A stretch of 64,000 nt of DNA. Origin: Oceanibaculum nanhaiense. Lineage in GTDB: Bacteria; Pseudomonadota; Alphaproteobacteria; Oceanibaculales; Oceanibaculaceae. Of this stretch, positions 32,256-41,611 are shown one piece after another (position 1 is the stretch's first letter; each line of letters begins with the position of its first letter). The notes under the pieces were generated by a model that saw only the letters and a list, made by a program, of their open reading frames with translations, was not told where the DNA came from and ran no database searches. The stretch spans positions 62,001 to 126,000 of the forward strand of contig NZ_MPOB01000009.1 in NCBI RefSeq assembly GCF_002148795.1. Direction: 5' to 3'. Position numbers and translations under genes: made by a program.

Positions 32256-33335
32256 TTACCGACCTGCCTCTTCCTTGCCAAGGGCATCTGCGAGCGTTCC
32301 TGCCGCAACCGCGAAATAGGTCGAGCGGTTCCATTTCAGAATCGCCTCGAAATTATCATAGACCATGTAGGCCGGCCCGCCGGTGCCGCCCGGCAGCACG
32401 ATCTGCGCCGGCAGGTCGCGCGCCGGCAGGTCGCCGCCATCGGCGCGGCGTACGCCCATCTCCTGCCAGGCCGAAATCGGCCGCTTTACCTTCTTTCCCG
32501 CCAGGCTGGCGTCGAAGCCCGCCGGCAGGGTAACCGCCCGGCCCCAGGTCTGGTCGCTCTTCCAGCCGACCCGGGACAGGTAATTAGCGATGGAGGCGAA
32601 GACGTCGGGCAGCGTGGTCCAGATGTCGCGCTTGCCGTCGCCGGTATAGTCGATGGCATAGGCGCGGAAGCTGGACGGCATGAACTGGTTCTGGCCCATC
32701 GCACCGGCCCAGGAGCCCAGCATCCGCTCGGCATCGATATGGCCTTCATCGATGATCTGCAGCGCGTCCATCAGCTCCTTACGGAAGAAGGCGCTGCGCC
32801 TGCCATCATGCGCCAGGGTGGCGAGTGCCGGGATCACCTTGAAGCCGCCGGTGACGCGGCCGAAATCGGTCTCGATACCCCACAGCGCGACAATCTGCCG
32901 GGCCGGCACGCCGAACTGCCCCTCGATGCGGGTCAGGAGTTCCCGGTGCTCCGCCATCATGCGGCGGCCCCGATCGATGCGCGATTGCGGCACCACCCGG
33001 TCGAGATATTGCTGGAAGGTCAGGGTGAATTCCGGCTGCCGGCGGTCCAGTTCGATGACGCGCGGGATCGGCTGGATATCGGTCAGCGCCGCCTGCACCG
33101 TGGCGTCGGAGATGCCTTTCTGCTTCGCCTCGGCGCGCACGCCCTCGATCCAGGCATCGAAGGGCTGATCGGCAGCATGGGCTCCTGCCCCGCCCCCAAG
33201 CGCCAGCCCAAAGGCCAGCAGAGCCGCGCGCGCCAGATTGCGCCCCCTGCTATTGCGCCCCCTGCCCTTGCTGGCTTCCCCATCGGTCTGTGGGCCGGAG
33301 AGGATCGCGGGGCGGGAACGGAGGCTCGGGACCAT
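32256..33335 (-). CDS. mltB: Lytic murein transglycosylase B
   Basis: MltB cleaves peptidoglycan to anhydromuropeptides. The 359-residue protein has a signal peptide with a long basic n-region (cleavage after AHA), an SLT_2 domain with the catalytic Glu in WGIETDFGR, and the family motif SWAGAMGQNQFMPSSF. I prefer the ATG at 33335 because AGAAGG lies 7 bases upstream. The ATG at 33353 would add six residues and has no Shine-Dalgarno. It is 42 bases upstream of rlpA, so the two are likely co-transcribed. Confidence 0.92.
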   Translation of the reverse strand: MVPSLRSRPAILSGPQTDGEASKGRGRNSRGRNLARAALLAFGLALGGGAGAHAADQPFDAWIEGVRAEAKQKGISDATVQAALTDIQPIPRVIELDRRQPEFTLTFQQYLDRVVPQSRIDRGRRMMAEHRELLTRIEGQFGVPARQIVALWGIETDFGRVTGGFKVIPALATLAHDGRRSAFFRKELMDALQIIDEGHIDAERMLGSWAGAMGQNQFMPSSFRAYAIDYTGDGKRDIWTTLPDVFASIANYLSRVGWKSDQTWGRAVTLPAGFDASLAGKKVKRPISAWQEMGVRRADGGDLPARDLPAQIVLPGGTGGPAYMVYDNFEAILKWNRSTYFAVAAGTLADALGKEEAGR

Positions 33336-33448
33336 GGCGCTGCCTTCTGTCATAGGGGGCTGTTAAAGCGTCGATTAAGCATGTCTGGCCTTCAGCATGT
33401 GGCACAGGCCCGGGCGCTTGGCAACAGCCAGCCAGCGCCGGAAGCGCT

Positions 33449-33470
33449 GTGGCGGTAGAGTGGCGGTAGA
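33449..33470. repeat. Perfect 11-bp tandem repeat
   Basis: GTGGCGGTAGA is repeated twice without a gap in the non-coding region between mltB and tRNA-Ser. A partial third copy (GCGGTAGA) is found near 33484. No function is evident. Confidence 0.85.
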
Positions 33471-33577
33471 AAGGTAGTGCCAGCGGTAGAACGCTACCGG
33501 AGACGCAAGAGATTGGACCCTGCGTCCCGCTGTGCTAGAACGCGCTCGCCTGCCATAATCTGGCAAGTCAGCAAAAA

Positions 33578-33667
33578 GGATGGGTGGCCGAGCGGTTTAA
33601 GGCACCGGTCTTGAAAACCGGCGTGGGTGAGAGCCCACCGTGGGTTCGAATCCCACCCCATCCGCCA
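33578..33667 (+). tRNA. tRNA-Ser (anticodon TGA)
   Basis: A 90-base class II tRNA with acceptor GGATGGG paired with CCCATCC, anticodon loop CTTGAAA (TGA), a long variable arm (GTGGGTGAGAGCCCAC), T-loop GTTCGAA and encoded CCA at 33665-33667. Confidence 0.97.
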
Positions 33668-33791
33668 GTTGCCGTCTACAATGCGGTATAGTCGCCGACT
33701 GCCGCCGCATCACCACCAAGTAGTATACGCACCCCGCCAATCCCCGCCGTTTATACGCCATAGCCCGACGTCTCGGCACCTGTGACGCCGT

Positions 33792-34364
33792 TCACGCCCG
33801 ATGGTTGCCAAATTTTGCTGTAGCAGCAGAAATCCACTCGCGGCGAAGGATGGCGTATTGCATGGTGTTTTCGTAGATCGGATTGCCGTCCTCGTCCCTG
33901 GTGAACGAGATGAACTCGACGAACACACCTTCCCGGCGCATGCCCAGCTTTTCGCAGAGGCGCTGCGAGGGCGTGTTGTGCTCCTCGACATAGGCATAAA
34001 CCCGGCGATATCCCTTTACCCGAAACAAGTGGTCGAGCAGGGCCTTTGCGGCTTCGAACGCATATCCTTGGCCACCGAACTGGGGATTGAGGTTCCAGCC
34101 GACCGAGGTAGTCCCGTCTTCCTCCTCTCCTGCCCCGCCGCCGAACAGATCGCCGATGACCTGACCGGTCTGTTTCAGGCAGATCGCCACGGAGCCCTCG
34201 TCGAGGGCGCGCTTTTTGACCTCGGCCTCCGCCTCGGCAAGGTCTGCGAGCTTCAGCGAGAGGAAGCAGGTGGCGGTCGGTGCGCGCAGATATGCGAAGA
34301 GGTCCGCTGCATCGCCCTCCCGGAAGGGCCTGAGGATCAAGCGCTCGGTTTCAATGATCTGCAT
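33792..34364 (-). CDS. GNAT N-acetyltransferase (RimJ/RimL type)
   Basis: A 190-residue protein of the acetyltransferase_3 group. It opens with IIETERLILRPFREGDA, has the acetyl-CoA-binding region NPQFGGQGYAFEAAKALLDH, and ends with the characteristic VEEHNTPSQRLCEKLGMRREG. Start at 34364 (MQIIETERL) has AGGA upstream; the longer frame adds 14 atypical residues. Substrate unknown. Confidence 0.88.
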   Translation of the reverse strand: MQIIETERLILRPFREGDAADLFAYLRAPTATCFLSLKLADLAEAEAEVKKRALDEGSVAICLKQTGQVIGDLFGGGAGEEEDGTTSVGWNLNPQFGGQGYAFEAAKALLDHLFRVKGYRRVYAYVEEHNTPSQRLCEKLGMRREGVFVEFISFTRDEDGNPIYENTMQYAILRREWISAATAKFGNHRA

Positions 34365-34437
34365 GCCGATATCCTGGAAAAAGACTGTCAATGGTGCGAA
34401 CGGCAAAGGCCGCGATACCCGGCGAGGGTGAAGGACG

Positions 34438-34980
34438 CTACAGCCCGCCTGGAAGCTTGTCGCGCATCATGTCTTTCCGGTCCAGCCTGCGACCATCGAC
34501 GATGAAGGTGCCGTCGCCGACGGCATGGATCGTCCGCTTTTCCTTCCGGCTGCTGTCGAAATAGGCGGCGATGCCTTCGAGCATGACGATGCTGTGCCGG
34601 TCGATGATGTCCACCACCCGGCATTCGATGTTGGCGAGGCACTGGCTGATGAGCGGCGCCCGGACATGCCTGGCTTTGACCGGAGTGAGGCCGAATTTAT
34701 CGAACTTGTCCGTGTCGCGGCCGGAGCACGTCCCCACGCCGATGGCGATATCGATCATGTCCACCGTGGGCACTGCGATCACGCATTCCCGCGTTTCCTG
34801 CAGCGCGGCATAGGAATGGTTCCACGGCCCGGTGGTGATGGCAAAGCTGGCGGAGAAACCCGTTACCATGGTCCAGGTGATGGTCATGACATTGTCTTTG
34901 CGACCGTCATTCGTCGTCACCAGAACAAGTGGGCCTGGCTCTATCAGGGTGAATGCCCTGCCGAGTGGCAGCGTTTTCAT
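34438..34980 (-). CDS. Flavin reductase-like FMN-binding protein
   Basis: A 180-residue protein of the flavin reductase/flavoredoxin fold (split barrel). The typical start is a strand pattern PGPLVLVTTNDGRKDNVMTITW followed by the FMN-binding region SASFAITTGPWNHSYA and a segment with GTCSGRDTDKFDKFGLTP. It probably binds FMN. The electron partner is unknown. The start at 34980 (MKTLPLGRAF) has GGAG upstream. It is divergent from the MoxR gene. Confidence 0.82.
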   Translation of the reverse strand: MKTLPLGRAFTLIEPGPLVLVTTNDGRKDNVMTITWTMVTGFSASFAITTGPWNHSYAALQETRECVIAVPTVDMIDIAIGVGTCSGRDTDKFDKFGLTPVKARHVRAPLISQCLANIECRVVDIIDRHSIVMLEGIAAYFDSSRKEKRTIHAVGDGTFIVDGRRLDRKDMMRDKLPGGL

Positions 34981-35119
34981 GTCCGTCTCCATCCTGCAGG
35001 GGGCGATCGAAGTATTATAGCGCAGGCGCCATGGCGGGTACGTTCGGCCAGTCAGCATCTGCCATGCACCCTGCCACGCCCTCTTTTGCCTTGCCGCGTC
35101 TGCGTGCTAGATAATCGGC

Positions 35120-36082
35120 ATGACACAGATATCCGCTCCCGCTGGCGCTTCGGGTGCCGCTCCGGCCGCCCTGCCCGCCTCGATCGACGAGACCGTTTCC
35201 CTACTCGCCAGGGGCGATTACGTCGCCGACCGCAGCCTCGCCACTGCGCTCTATCTGGCGCTGAAGCTGGGCCGCCCGCTGTTCCTGGAGGGCGAAGCCG
35301 GCGTCGGCAAGACCGAGATTGCCAAGGTGCTGGCGTCGGCGTTGGGCCGCGACCTGATCCGGCTGCAATGCTATGAGGGGCTGGATGTCGGTTCCGCCGT
35401 CTATGAGTGGAACTATCTGCGGCAGATGGTGGAGATCCGGGTCGCCGAGGCGGCCGGCGGCGCCGACCGCGAGACGCTGGCCAGCGACATCTTCCAGGAC
35501 CGCTTCCTGATCCGCCGGCCCCTGCTGCGCGCGCTGGAGCCGCATGCCGGCGGCGCGCCGGTGCTGCTGATCGACGAGCTGGACCGCACCGACGAGCCGT
35601 TCGAGGCCTATCTGCTGGAGGTGCTGTCCGATTTCCAGGTGACGATCCCGGAGCTGGGCACGATAAAGGCGGCCACGCCGCCGCTGGTCATCGTCACTTC
35701 CAACCGCACGCGCGAGATCCACGACGCGCTGAAGCGGCGCTGCTTCTATTACTGGGTGGATTATCCCAATGCCCAGCGCGAGCTGGATATCCTGAAGGTG
35801 AAAGCGCCGACCGCACCGGAAGCGCTGAGCCGGCAGGTGGTCGGCTTCGTGCAGGAGTTGCGCAAGCTGGACCTGTTCAAGCAGCCGGGCGTGGCCGAAA
35901 CCATCGACTGGACGCATGCGCTGGTGCAGCTCGACCAGCTCAGCCTCGATCCCGAGACGGTGAACAACACGCTGGGCGTGCTGTTGAAATACCAGGACGA
36001 CATCGCCCGCATTCAGGGCAGCGAGGCCAACCGCATCCTGACCCAGATCAAGAGCGAGCTGGCCGCGCACGGCGCGGTCTAG
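35120..36082 (+). CDS. MoxR-family AAA+ ATPase (CoxD-like)
   Basis: A 320-residue AAA+ ATPase with Walker A GEAGVGKT (residues 58-65), Walker B VLLIDELDR and the sensor region IVTSNRTREIHDALKRRC. In carboxydotrophs CoxD, of this family, helps assemble the Cu-Mo centre of CO dehydrogenase, working with the VWA protein CoxE. Here it is followed by a CoxE-like gene (10 bases) and XdhC-type genes, so a chaperone role for a molybdenum hydroxylase is likely. The client enzyme is not in the window. Confidence 0.88.
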   Translation: MTQISAPAGASGAAPAALPASIDETVSLLARGDYVADRSLATALYLALKLGRPLFLEGEAGVGKTEIAKVLASALGRDLIRLQCYEGLDVGSAVYEWNYLRQMVEIRVAEAAGGADRETLASDIFQDRFLIRRPLLRALEPHAGGAPVLLIDELDRTDEPFEAYLLEVLSDFQVTIPELGTIKAATPPLVIVTSNRTREIHDALKRRCFYYWVDYPNAQRELDILKVKAPTAPEALSRQVVGFVQELRKLDLFKQPGVAETIDWTHALVQLDQLSLDPETVNNTLGVLLKYQDDIARIQGSEANRILTQIKSELAAHGAV

Positions 36083-36092
36083 GGCCAGGCCG

Positions 36093-37343
36093 ATGGACGG
36101 CGCCCCGCAAAAGGATGATCCGCATGACGGCGGCAAGCTGGTCGCCAACATCATGCATTTCGCCCGCGCCCTGCGCACCGCGGGCCTGCCCATCGGCCCC
36201 GGCAAGGTGCTGGACGCGATATCGGCGGTGCGCGCCGTCGGCATCGGGCGGCGCGACGATTTCTACTGGGCGCTGCACGCCGTCTTCGTGAACCGGCAGG
36301 ACCAGCGCGAGATATTCGACCAGGCCTTCCATGTGTTCTGGCGCAATCCCCGCCTGCTGGAACGCATGATGCAGCTGGTGCTGCCGCAGTTGCAGCTCGA
36401 CCAGCCGCAGCCGCAGGGAGAGGAGATGAACCGCCGCCTTGCCGAGGCGCTGATGCAGGGCAATGAGGCGGTGCTGGCCGATGAGGCCGACGAGGAAAAG
36501 CTGGAGATCGACGCGGCCTTTACCGCCTCCGACAAGGAGATGCTGCAGTCGATGGATTTCGAGAAGATGAGCGGCGATGAGGTGCGGCAGGCGCAATCCA
36601 TGCTGCGCCGTCTGGCCCTGCCCATCGCGGAGATGCGCACGCGGCGCTTCGCCCCCGCCTCCGCCGGCGGTGCGGTCGATCTGCGCGCCACCCTGCGCGG
36701 CGCGCTGCGCAGCGGCGGCGATGTCATTCCACTGGAGCTGAAGAAGCGCCGCACCCGGCCGCCGGCGCTGATTATCCTGTGCGACATTTCCGGCTCGATG
36801 AGCCGCTATTCCCGCATGCTGCTGCATTTCATGCATGCGCTGACCAATGACCGCGACCGGGTGCACACCTTTCTGTTCGGCACGCGGCTGACCAATGTGA
36901 CGCGCTATCTGCGCAAACGCGATGTGGACGAGGCGCTGTCGAAGGTTGGCGAGGCGGTCGGCGACTGGTCGGGCGGGACGCGCATCGGCGCCTGCATCGA
37001 GGGGTTCAATCGGCTGTGGTCGCGCCGTGTGCTGGGCCAGGGGGCCGTAGTGCTGCTGATCACCGACGGGCTGGACCGCGATGCCGGCGATGGCGTGGCG
37101 GAGGAGGTCGAACGGCTGCGCCGGTCCTGCCAGCGGCTGATCTGGCTGAACCCGCTGTTGCGCTTCGATGGTTTCGCGCCCAAATCTCTAGGGGTCCGGG
37201 CGATCCTGCCGCATGTTGACGAGTTCCGCCCGGTGCATAATCTGGACAGCCTTGGCGCTCTGGCCGAGGCGTTGAGCAGGCCCGAGGCAAGGCGCGGCGC
37301 CGGTATGGCGCCCTGGCTCCGGCGCATGGAGGAAGTGGCATGA
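36093..37343 (+). CDS. VWA-domain protein (CoxE-like)
   Basis: A 416-residue protein. The N-terminal half is alpha-helical (VANIMHFARALRTAGLPIGPGKVLD is typical of CoxE-like proteins), and the C-terminal von Willebrand A domain has the metal-ion site DISGSMS (Asp231). MoxR ATPases act with VWA partners as chaperones. The gene is in the CoxD-like/XdhC operon and its stop overlaps the next start (ATGA). Confidence 0.88.
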   Translation: MDGAPQKDDPHDGGKLVANIMHFARALRTAGLPIGPGKVLDAISAVRAVGIGRRDDFYWALHAVFVNRQDQREIFDQAFHVFWRNPRLLERMMQLVLPQLQLDQPQPQGEEMNRRLAEALMQGNEAVLADEADEEKLEIDAAFTASDKEMLQSMDFEKMSGDEVRQAQSMLRRLALPIAEMRTRRFAPASAGGAVDLRATLRGALRSGGDVIPLELKKRRTRPPALIILCDISGSMSRYSRMLLHFMHALTNDRDRVHTFLFGTRLTNVTRYLRKRDVDEALSKVGEAVGDWSGGTRIGACIEGFNRLWSRRVLGQGAVVLLITDGLDRDAGDGVAEEVERLRRSCQRLIWLNPLLRFDGFAPKSLGVRAILPHVDEFRPVHNLDSLGALAEALSRPEARRGAGMAPWLRRMEEVA

Positions 37344-37663
37344 ACAATCCCGCGGAAGATATTCTGGAACAGGCGGCGCAGTGGCGGGCCTCCGGCAAGC
37401 AGGTGGCGCTGGCCACCGTCGTCAGCACCTGGGGCTCCTCCCCGCGTCCGGTTGGTAGCCAGCTTGCGGTGGACGAGGACCGGCGGATGATCGGCTCGGT
37501 CTCCGGCGGCTGCATTGAGGGCGCCGTGGTGCATGAGGCGCTGCAGGTCATGCAGGAAGGTGCGCCGAAGCTGCTGGATTTCGGCGTCACCAACGAGCAG
37601 GCCTGGGAAGTCGGCCTGGCCTGCGGCGGCAAGGTGCAGGTCTTCGTCGAGCGGGTGGACTGA
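37340..37663 (+). CDS. XdhC/CoxI family protein, N-terminal domain only
   Basis: A 107-residue protein corresponding to the XdhC_CoxI domain (VVSTWGSSPRPVGSQLAVDEDRRMIGSVSGGCIEGAV, given here only as the positions around residues 23-58; key motif SGGCIE). XdhC proteins bind molybdenum cofactor and hand it, after sulfuration, to xanthine dehydrogenase-type enzymes. Here the two XdhC domains are separate genes: the Rossmann half follows one base after the stop. Both are probably translated as a complex. Confidence 0.87.
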   Translation: MNNPAEDILEQAAQWRASGKQVALATVVSTWGSSPRPVGSQLAVDEDRRMIGSVSGGCIEGAVVHEALQVMQEGAPKLLDFGVTNEQAWEVGLACGGKVQVFVERVD

Positions 37664-37664
37664 G

Positions 37665-38387
37665 ATGCAGCCGCCGATCCTGAAACGCCTGCTCGAGGAA
37701 CGTGCGGCACAGCGGCCGGTGGCGCTGGTTACGCGGATCGAGGACGGGCTGCAATGCATTGTCATGCCGCGCGAACGGCTGGGCGACCTGGCGTTGAACG
37801 AGGATGAGCTGGAACGGGTTCGCGCCAGCCTCGCCGAAGACCGCAGCGGCATGATCGAGGGCGGCTATTTCGTGCATGTCCACAATCCGCCGCTGCGCCT
37901 TATCCTGGTCGGCGCGGTGCATATCGCGCAAGCGCTGGCGCCGATGGCGGCGATTGCCGGCTACCGGGTGCTGATCGTCGATCCGCGGCGCGCCTTCGCC
38001 ACCGACGAGCGCTTCCCCGGCATCACGCTGGATGACCGCTGGCCGGACGAGGCGCTGGAGGATCTGCAGCCGAACCGGCGCACCGCCGTTGTGACCCTCA
38101 CCCATGACCCGAAGCTGGACGACCCGGCGCTGATGGTCGCGCTGAAGTCGGACGCCTTCTACATCGGTTGCCTGGGCAGTCGAAAGACGCATGCCAGCCG
38201 TTTGGAAAGACTAACAGAAGCCGGTTTCGGTTCGGCCGACTTCCAGCGCATCCACGGGCCACTCGGTCTCGATATCGGTGCCATCACGCCGGCGGAAATC
38301 GCGATCTCCGCGCTGGCCGAGATCACCCAGGTGCTGCGCCGCAAGACGGAGAGCGAGACCCCCAAAGACACGAACAGGGCCGCATGA
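37665..38387 (+). CDS. XdhC family protein, Rossmann-type C-terminal domain
   Basis: A 240-residue protein with the XdhC C-terminal nucleotide-binding domain (GAVHIAQALAPMA, then VLIVDPR and YIGCLGSRKTH). It presumably acts with the preceding small XdhC domain protein in molybdenum-cofactor insertion. The ATG at 37665 is 1 base after the previous stop. The end overlaps the next gene by 4 bases (ATGA). Confidence 0.87.
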   Translation: MQPPILKRLLEERAAQRPVALVTRIEDGLQCIVMPRERLGDLALNEDELERVRASLAEDRSGMIEGGYFVHVHNPPLRLILVGAVHIAQALAPMAAIAGYRVLIVDPRRAFATDERFPGITLDDRWPDEALEDLQPNRRTAVVTLTHDPKLDDPALMVALKSDAFYIGCLGSRKTHASRLERLTEAGFGSADFQRIHGPLGLDIGAITPAEIAISALAEITQVLRRKTESETPKDTNRAA

Positions 38388-40006
38388 TCTTCGGCGACAC
38401 GCCGCTGGACGAGGCCGAGGGCGCCATCCTGGCGCACAGCCGCCGGCTATCCGGCAAGGCGCTGAAGAAGGGCCGCGTGCTGACGGCGGAGGATATCACG
38501 GCGCTGCGCGAGGCTGGCGTCGAGACGGTAATCGCCGCGCGGCTGGAACAAGGCGACGTGCCGGAGGACGAGGCGGCTGCCTGTCTCGCTGCCGCGATGG
38601 CTGGCGATGGAATCGATACTGCCGCCCCCTTCACCGGCCGCTGCAATCTCATCGCCGCCGCCGATGGTGTGCTGTCCTACGATCCTGCGGCGCTGGATGC
38701 GGTGAACCTGATCGACGAGGCGCTGACGGTCGCCCTGCTGCCGCCTTATGAGGTGGTGGAAAAGGGCCAGATGGTCGGCACGGTGAAGATCATCCCCTTC
38801 GCCGCCCCCGAAGCGGCCCTGAAACACTGCGAATCGCTGGCCGGCAGGGTGCGTGTCGCCGCCTTTCGGCCGGTCCGCGCCGGGCTGGTGCAGACCGCCC
38901 TGCCCGCCACCAAGCAAAGCGTGCTGGACAATACCGCGCGGATCACGGCGGCCCGGCTGGAACGCATGGGCGCCAGCCTGGGCGAGGAGGCGCGCTGCCC
39001 CCACGATACCGCCGCGGTCGCTACCGCGATCCGCGCGCAGATCGCCGCCGGTCACGAGATGGTGCTGCTGTTCGGCGCCTCCGCCGTGGTGGACCGGCGC
39101 GACGTGCTGCCCGCCGGCATTGTCGAGGCCGGCGGCACGGTCGATCATTTCGGCATGCCGGTCGATCCCGGTAATCTGCTGTTGCTGGGCCATGTTGGCG
39201 ACACGCCGGTCATCGGCATGCCGGGCTGCGCGCGTTCGCCGAAGCTGAACGGGTTCGACTGGGTGCTGCAACGCCTCGTCGCCGGGCTGCCGGTGACGCG
39301 TACGGACATCATGCGCATGGGCGCCGGCGGGCTGCTGAAGGAGATCGCCAGTCGTCCCCGCCCCCGTGAAGCGGATGCCCGTGAGGCGGATGACAGACAA
39401 CCGGCCACGCGCAAGGCGCCGCGCATCGCCGCGCTGATTCTCGCCGCCGGTCAGTCGCGCCGGATGGGCGAGATCAACAAGCTGCTGGCCGAGATCGATG
39501 GCAAGCCCATGGTCGCGCGCGTGGTGGAGATCATCCGCGACTCCAAGGCCGGCCCCCTTACCGTGGTCACCGGCCATGAGGCAGCGCGTGTGAAGGCGGC
39601 ACTGCCCGGCGATCTCGCCTTTGTGGACAATCAGGATTATGCGGCTGGGCTCAGCGCCTCGCTGAAGGCCGGGATCGCCGCCCTGCCTGCCGATATTGAC
39701 GGGGTAGTGGTCTGTCTTGGCGACATGCCGCGGATATCACCGGCGATGATCGACCGGCTGATCGCGGCCTTCGACCCGGTAGAGGGACGTGAGATCTGTG
39801 TACCGACCTATAAGGGGAAACGGGGCAACCCGGTGCTGTGGGGCAAGCGCTTCCTGCCGGAAATGGCGGCGCTGGCCGGCGATGTCGGCGCGAAGCACCT
39901 GATCGGCGAACATGCCGATCTGGTGGTTGAGGTCGAGATGGATGAGGATGGCGTGCTGATTGACATCGACACGCCGGACGCGCTTACACGCTACCGGCGC
40001 GGATGA
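38384..40006 (+). CDS. Molybdopterin-binding / MocA-like cytidylyltransferase fusion
   Basis: A 540-residue two-domain protein. The N-terminal part (about residues 1-330) is a MoeA/MoaB-like molybdopterin-binding domain, with GASAVVDRRDVLPAGI and PGCARSPKLNGFD. The C-terminal part (about 345-540) is an NTP transferase with ILAAGQSRRMG and the MocA-type GLSASLKAGI. MocA makes the CMP form of the cofactor (MCD) used by xanthine/CO dehydrogenase-type enzymes. This fits its place at the end of the CoxDE-XdhC operon. The frame continues upstream, but the ATGA overlap marks the start at 38384. Confidence 0.87.
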   Translation: MIFGDTPLDEAEGAILAHSRRLSGKALKKGRVLTAEDITALREAGVETVIAARLEQGDVPEDEAAACLAAAMAGDGIDTAAPFTGRCNLIAAADGVLSYDPAALDAVNLIDEALTVALLPPYEVVEKGQMVGTVKIIPFAAPEAALKHCESLAGRVRVAAFRPVRAGLVQTALPATKQSVLDNTARITAARLERMGASLGEEARCPHDTAAVATAIRAQIAAGHEMVLLFGASAVVDRRDVLPAGIVEAGGTVDHFGMPVDPGNLLLLGHVGDTPVIGMPGCARSPKLNGFDWVLQRLVAGLPVTRTDIMRMGAGGLLKEIASRPRPREADAREADDRQPATRKAPRIAALILAAGQSRRMGEINKLLAEIDGKPMVARVVEIIRDSKAGPLTVVTGHEAARVKAALPGDLAFVDNQDYAAGLSASLKAGIAALPADIDGVVVCLGDMPRISPAMIDRLIAAFDPVEGREICVPTYKGKRGNPVLWGKRFLPEMAALAGDVGAKHLIGEHADLVVEVEMDEDGVLIDIDTPDALTRYRRG

Positions 40007-40022
40007 ATAGCCAGATCCGAAG

Positions 40023-40484
40023 TCAGCTGTTGATGTCGAGCAGCGACTGGTTCAGCTGCAGGCCGGTCTGAACGGTGCGCAGATTGGCCTCGAACTGGCG
40101 CTGGCTGGTGATCTGCTGCACTACCTCATTCGCCGGATCGACGTTCGGCAGAAAGCTCAGACCCTCCTGCCCGGTCTCACCCGTCTGCTGCGTCCCAGCC
40201 TGCTCTTCCGGCGCATTTTCCTGCAGCACGGGAATCGAGGCCGGCGAGATCGGCCGGGTGGTCGACTGGACACCGCCGCCTTCCTGGCTCTGATCGATGG
40301 CGCGAAGCGGCTGAAAGCCCCGCTCTTCCTCGGGCTGGGCATTATTCTGCTGTGGCCGCGCGGTCTCTTCCGGCGCCACACCGCGGCTCTGGATGTTCGC
40401 AACATTGTTGGCGCTGACATTGAAGCGGTTGGTTGCCGCCGCAGCGCCCGACAAGGCCGATCCGATACCGTCGATAAAACTCAT
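40023..40484 (-). CDS. Small flagellar-rod-like protein (FlgC-like ends)
   Basis: A 153-residue protein with the N-terminal rod motif (SALSGAAAATNRFNVSANNVANIQS) and the C-terminal FlgC-type end (LPNVDPANEVVQQITSQRQFEANL, then TGLQLNQSLLDI). The middle is Gln/Glu-rich and disordered instead of the usual rod core. No other flagellar gene is in the window. It may be a divergent rod or hook-associated component, or a repurposed protein. AGGTGA precedes the ATG at 40484. Confidence 0.75.
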   Translation of the reverse strand: MSFIDGIGSALSGAAAATNRFNVSANNVANIQSRGVAPEETARPQQNNAQPEEERGFQPLRAIDQSQEGGGVQSTTRPISPASIPVLQENAPEEQAGTQQTGETGQEGLSFLPNVDPANEVVQQITSQRQFEANLRTVQTGLQLNQSLLDINS

Positions 40485-40589
40485 GGTGTCACCTGTGAAT
40501 TACGATACGTCGTTTCACAAACGCTAAAGTATGGCGGAATCGTCCCGAGGGCAAGTCTGGCCGCCATTTTCACGCAAATGTGAGCGGAT

Positions 40590-41501
40590 CTAGCGCCGCA
40601 GCATCACCACCGAGAGGCCGGCAAGCACGAGCATGAGTGCGGCGATTTCGGCAACACCGATGGGTTCGCCCAGCACCAGGGCGCTGGACAGCACGCCGAC
40701 CACCGGAATCGCCAGGGTGCCGATGGCGGCGATGCTGGCCGGGAACAGCGCGACAATGCGGAACCAGGCCCAGTGGCAGAAGATCATCGGAATCAGCGCG
40801 GCATAGAGCGCCGCCCACAGCACATCGCCGCGCAAGCCGGCAAAATCGGGGGCCGGATCGATCAGCAGCGCCCCGAGGAAGATCGGCAGGCCACCCAGCG
40901 TCAACTGCCAGCCGGTCAATGCCACGGTGCCCAGTTGCCAGCTGTGTCGCTTGGTGACGATGGTACCCATGGCCCAGCTGAGTGCGGCCCCCAGCATCAG
41001 CAGGGAGCCGACCGGGGCGGCGCCCAGCTTGGCCATCTCCGGCCCGATCAGCACGGACAGGCCGCCGATGCCAAGGACAAGGCCGATGAACTTGCGCAGC
41101 GTGAAGGCCTCCTTCAGCACCAGGCTGGCCAGGATCGAGGCCCAGATCGGCATAGTGAAGGCGATGATTGCCCCCCTGCCCGCCTGCACTTGCAGCAGTC
41201 CATAGGCGGAGAACAGATGCCAGCCGGTGACGTTCAGCAGGCTGGCCAGCAGCAGCGGCTTCAGGTCGGCCGGGTCGATGCGGATTTTCTGGTGTTTCGC
41301 CAGCGCGAAGGCCAGCAGCGAGAAACCGCCGACGAACAGGCAGATGGTGCGGAAGGTGAAAGGCGCGATGCCGGTCAGGGCCAGCTTCATGGCCGGCCAG
41401 TTCACGCCCCAGAACAGCGTCAGCAGCACCAGCAGCACAAAACCGCTCGCCGGCAGGGGAGATGCCGTCGGCGGGGCGGTGATAATCCGCGATTCTGTCA
41501 A
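40590..41501 (-). CDS. EamA/DMT-family transporter
   Basis: A 303-residue inner-membrane protein with about ten hydrophobic helices arranged as two EamA repeats (first beginning LLTLFWGVNWPAMKLAL, second with LMLGAALSWAMGTIVTKR). The substrate is unknown; relatives export amino acids or other small metabolites. Confidence 0.88.
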   Translation of the reverse strand: MTESRIITAPPTASPLPASGFVLLVLLTLFWGVNWPAMKLALTGIAPFTFRTICLFVGGFSLLAFALAKHQKIRIDPADLKPLLLASLLNVTGWHLFSAYGLLQVQAGRGAIIAFTMPIWASILASLVLKEAFTLRKFIGLVLGIGGLSVLIGPEMAKLGAAPVGSLLMLGAALSWAMGTIVTKRHSWQLGTVALTGWQLTLGGLPIFLGALLIDPAPDFAGLRGDVLWAALYAALIPMIFCHWAWFRIVALFPASIAAIGTLAIPVVGVLSSALVLGEPIGVAEIAALMLVLAGLSVVMLRR

Positions 41502-41611
41502 GGGTAGGCTCCGGAAAGAGCAGCAGCTTCCTCAGCAATAGAAATGCTGGGCGCGCATGGCAAGACATTGGCGGCGCGCATCTGCCATGTCAGTCCAGCC
41601 TGGAAGCCAGA

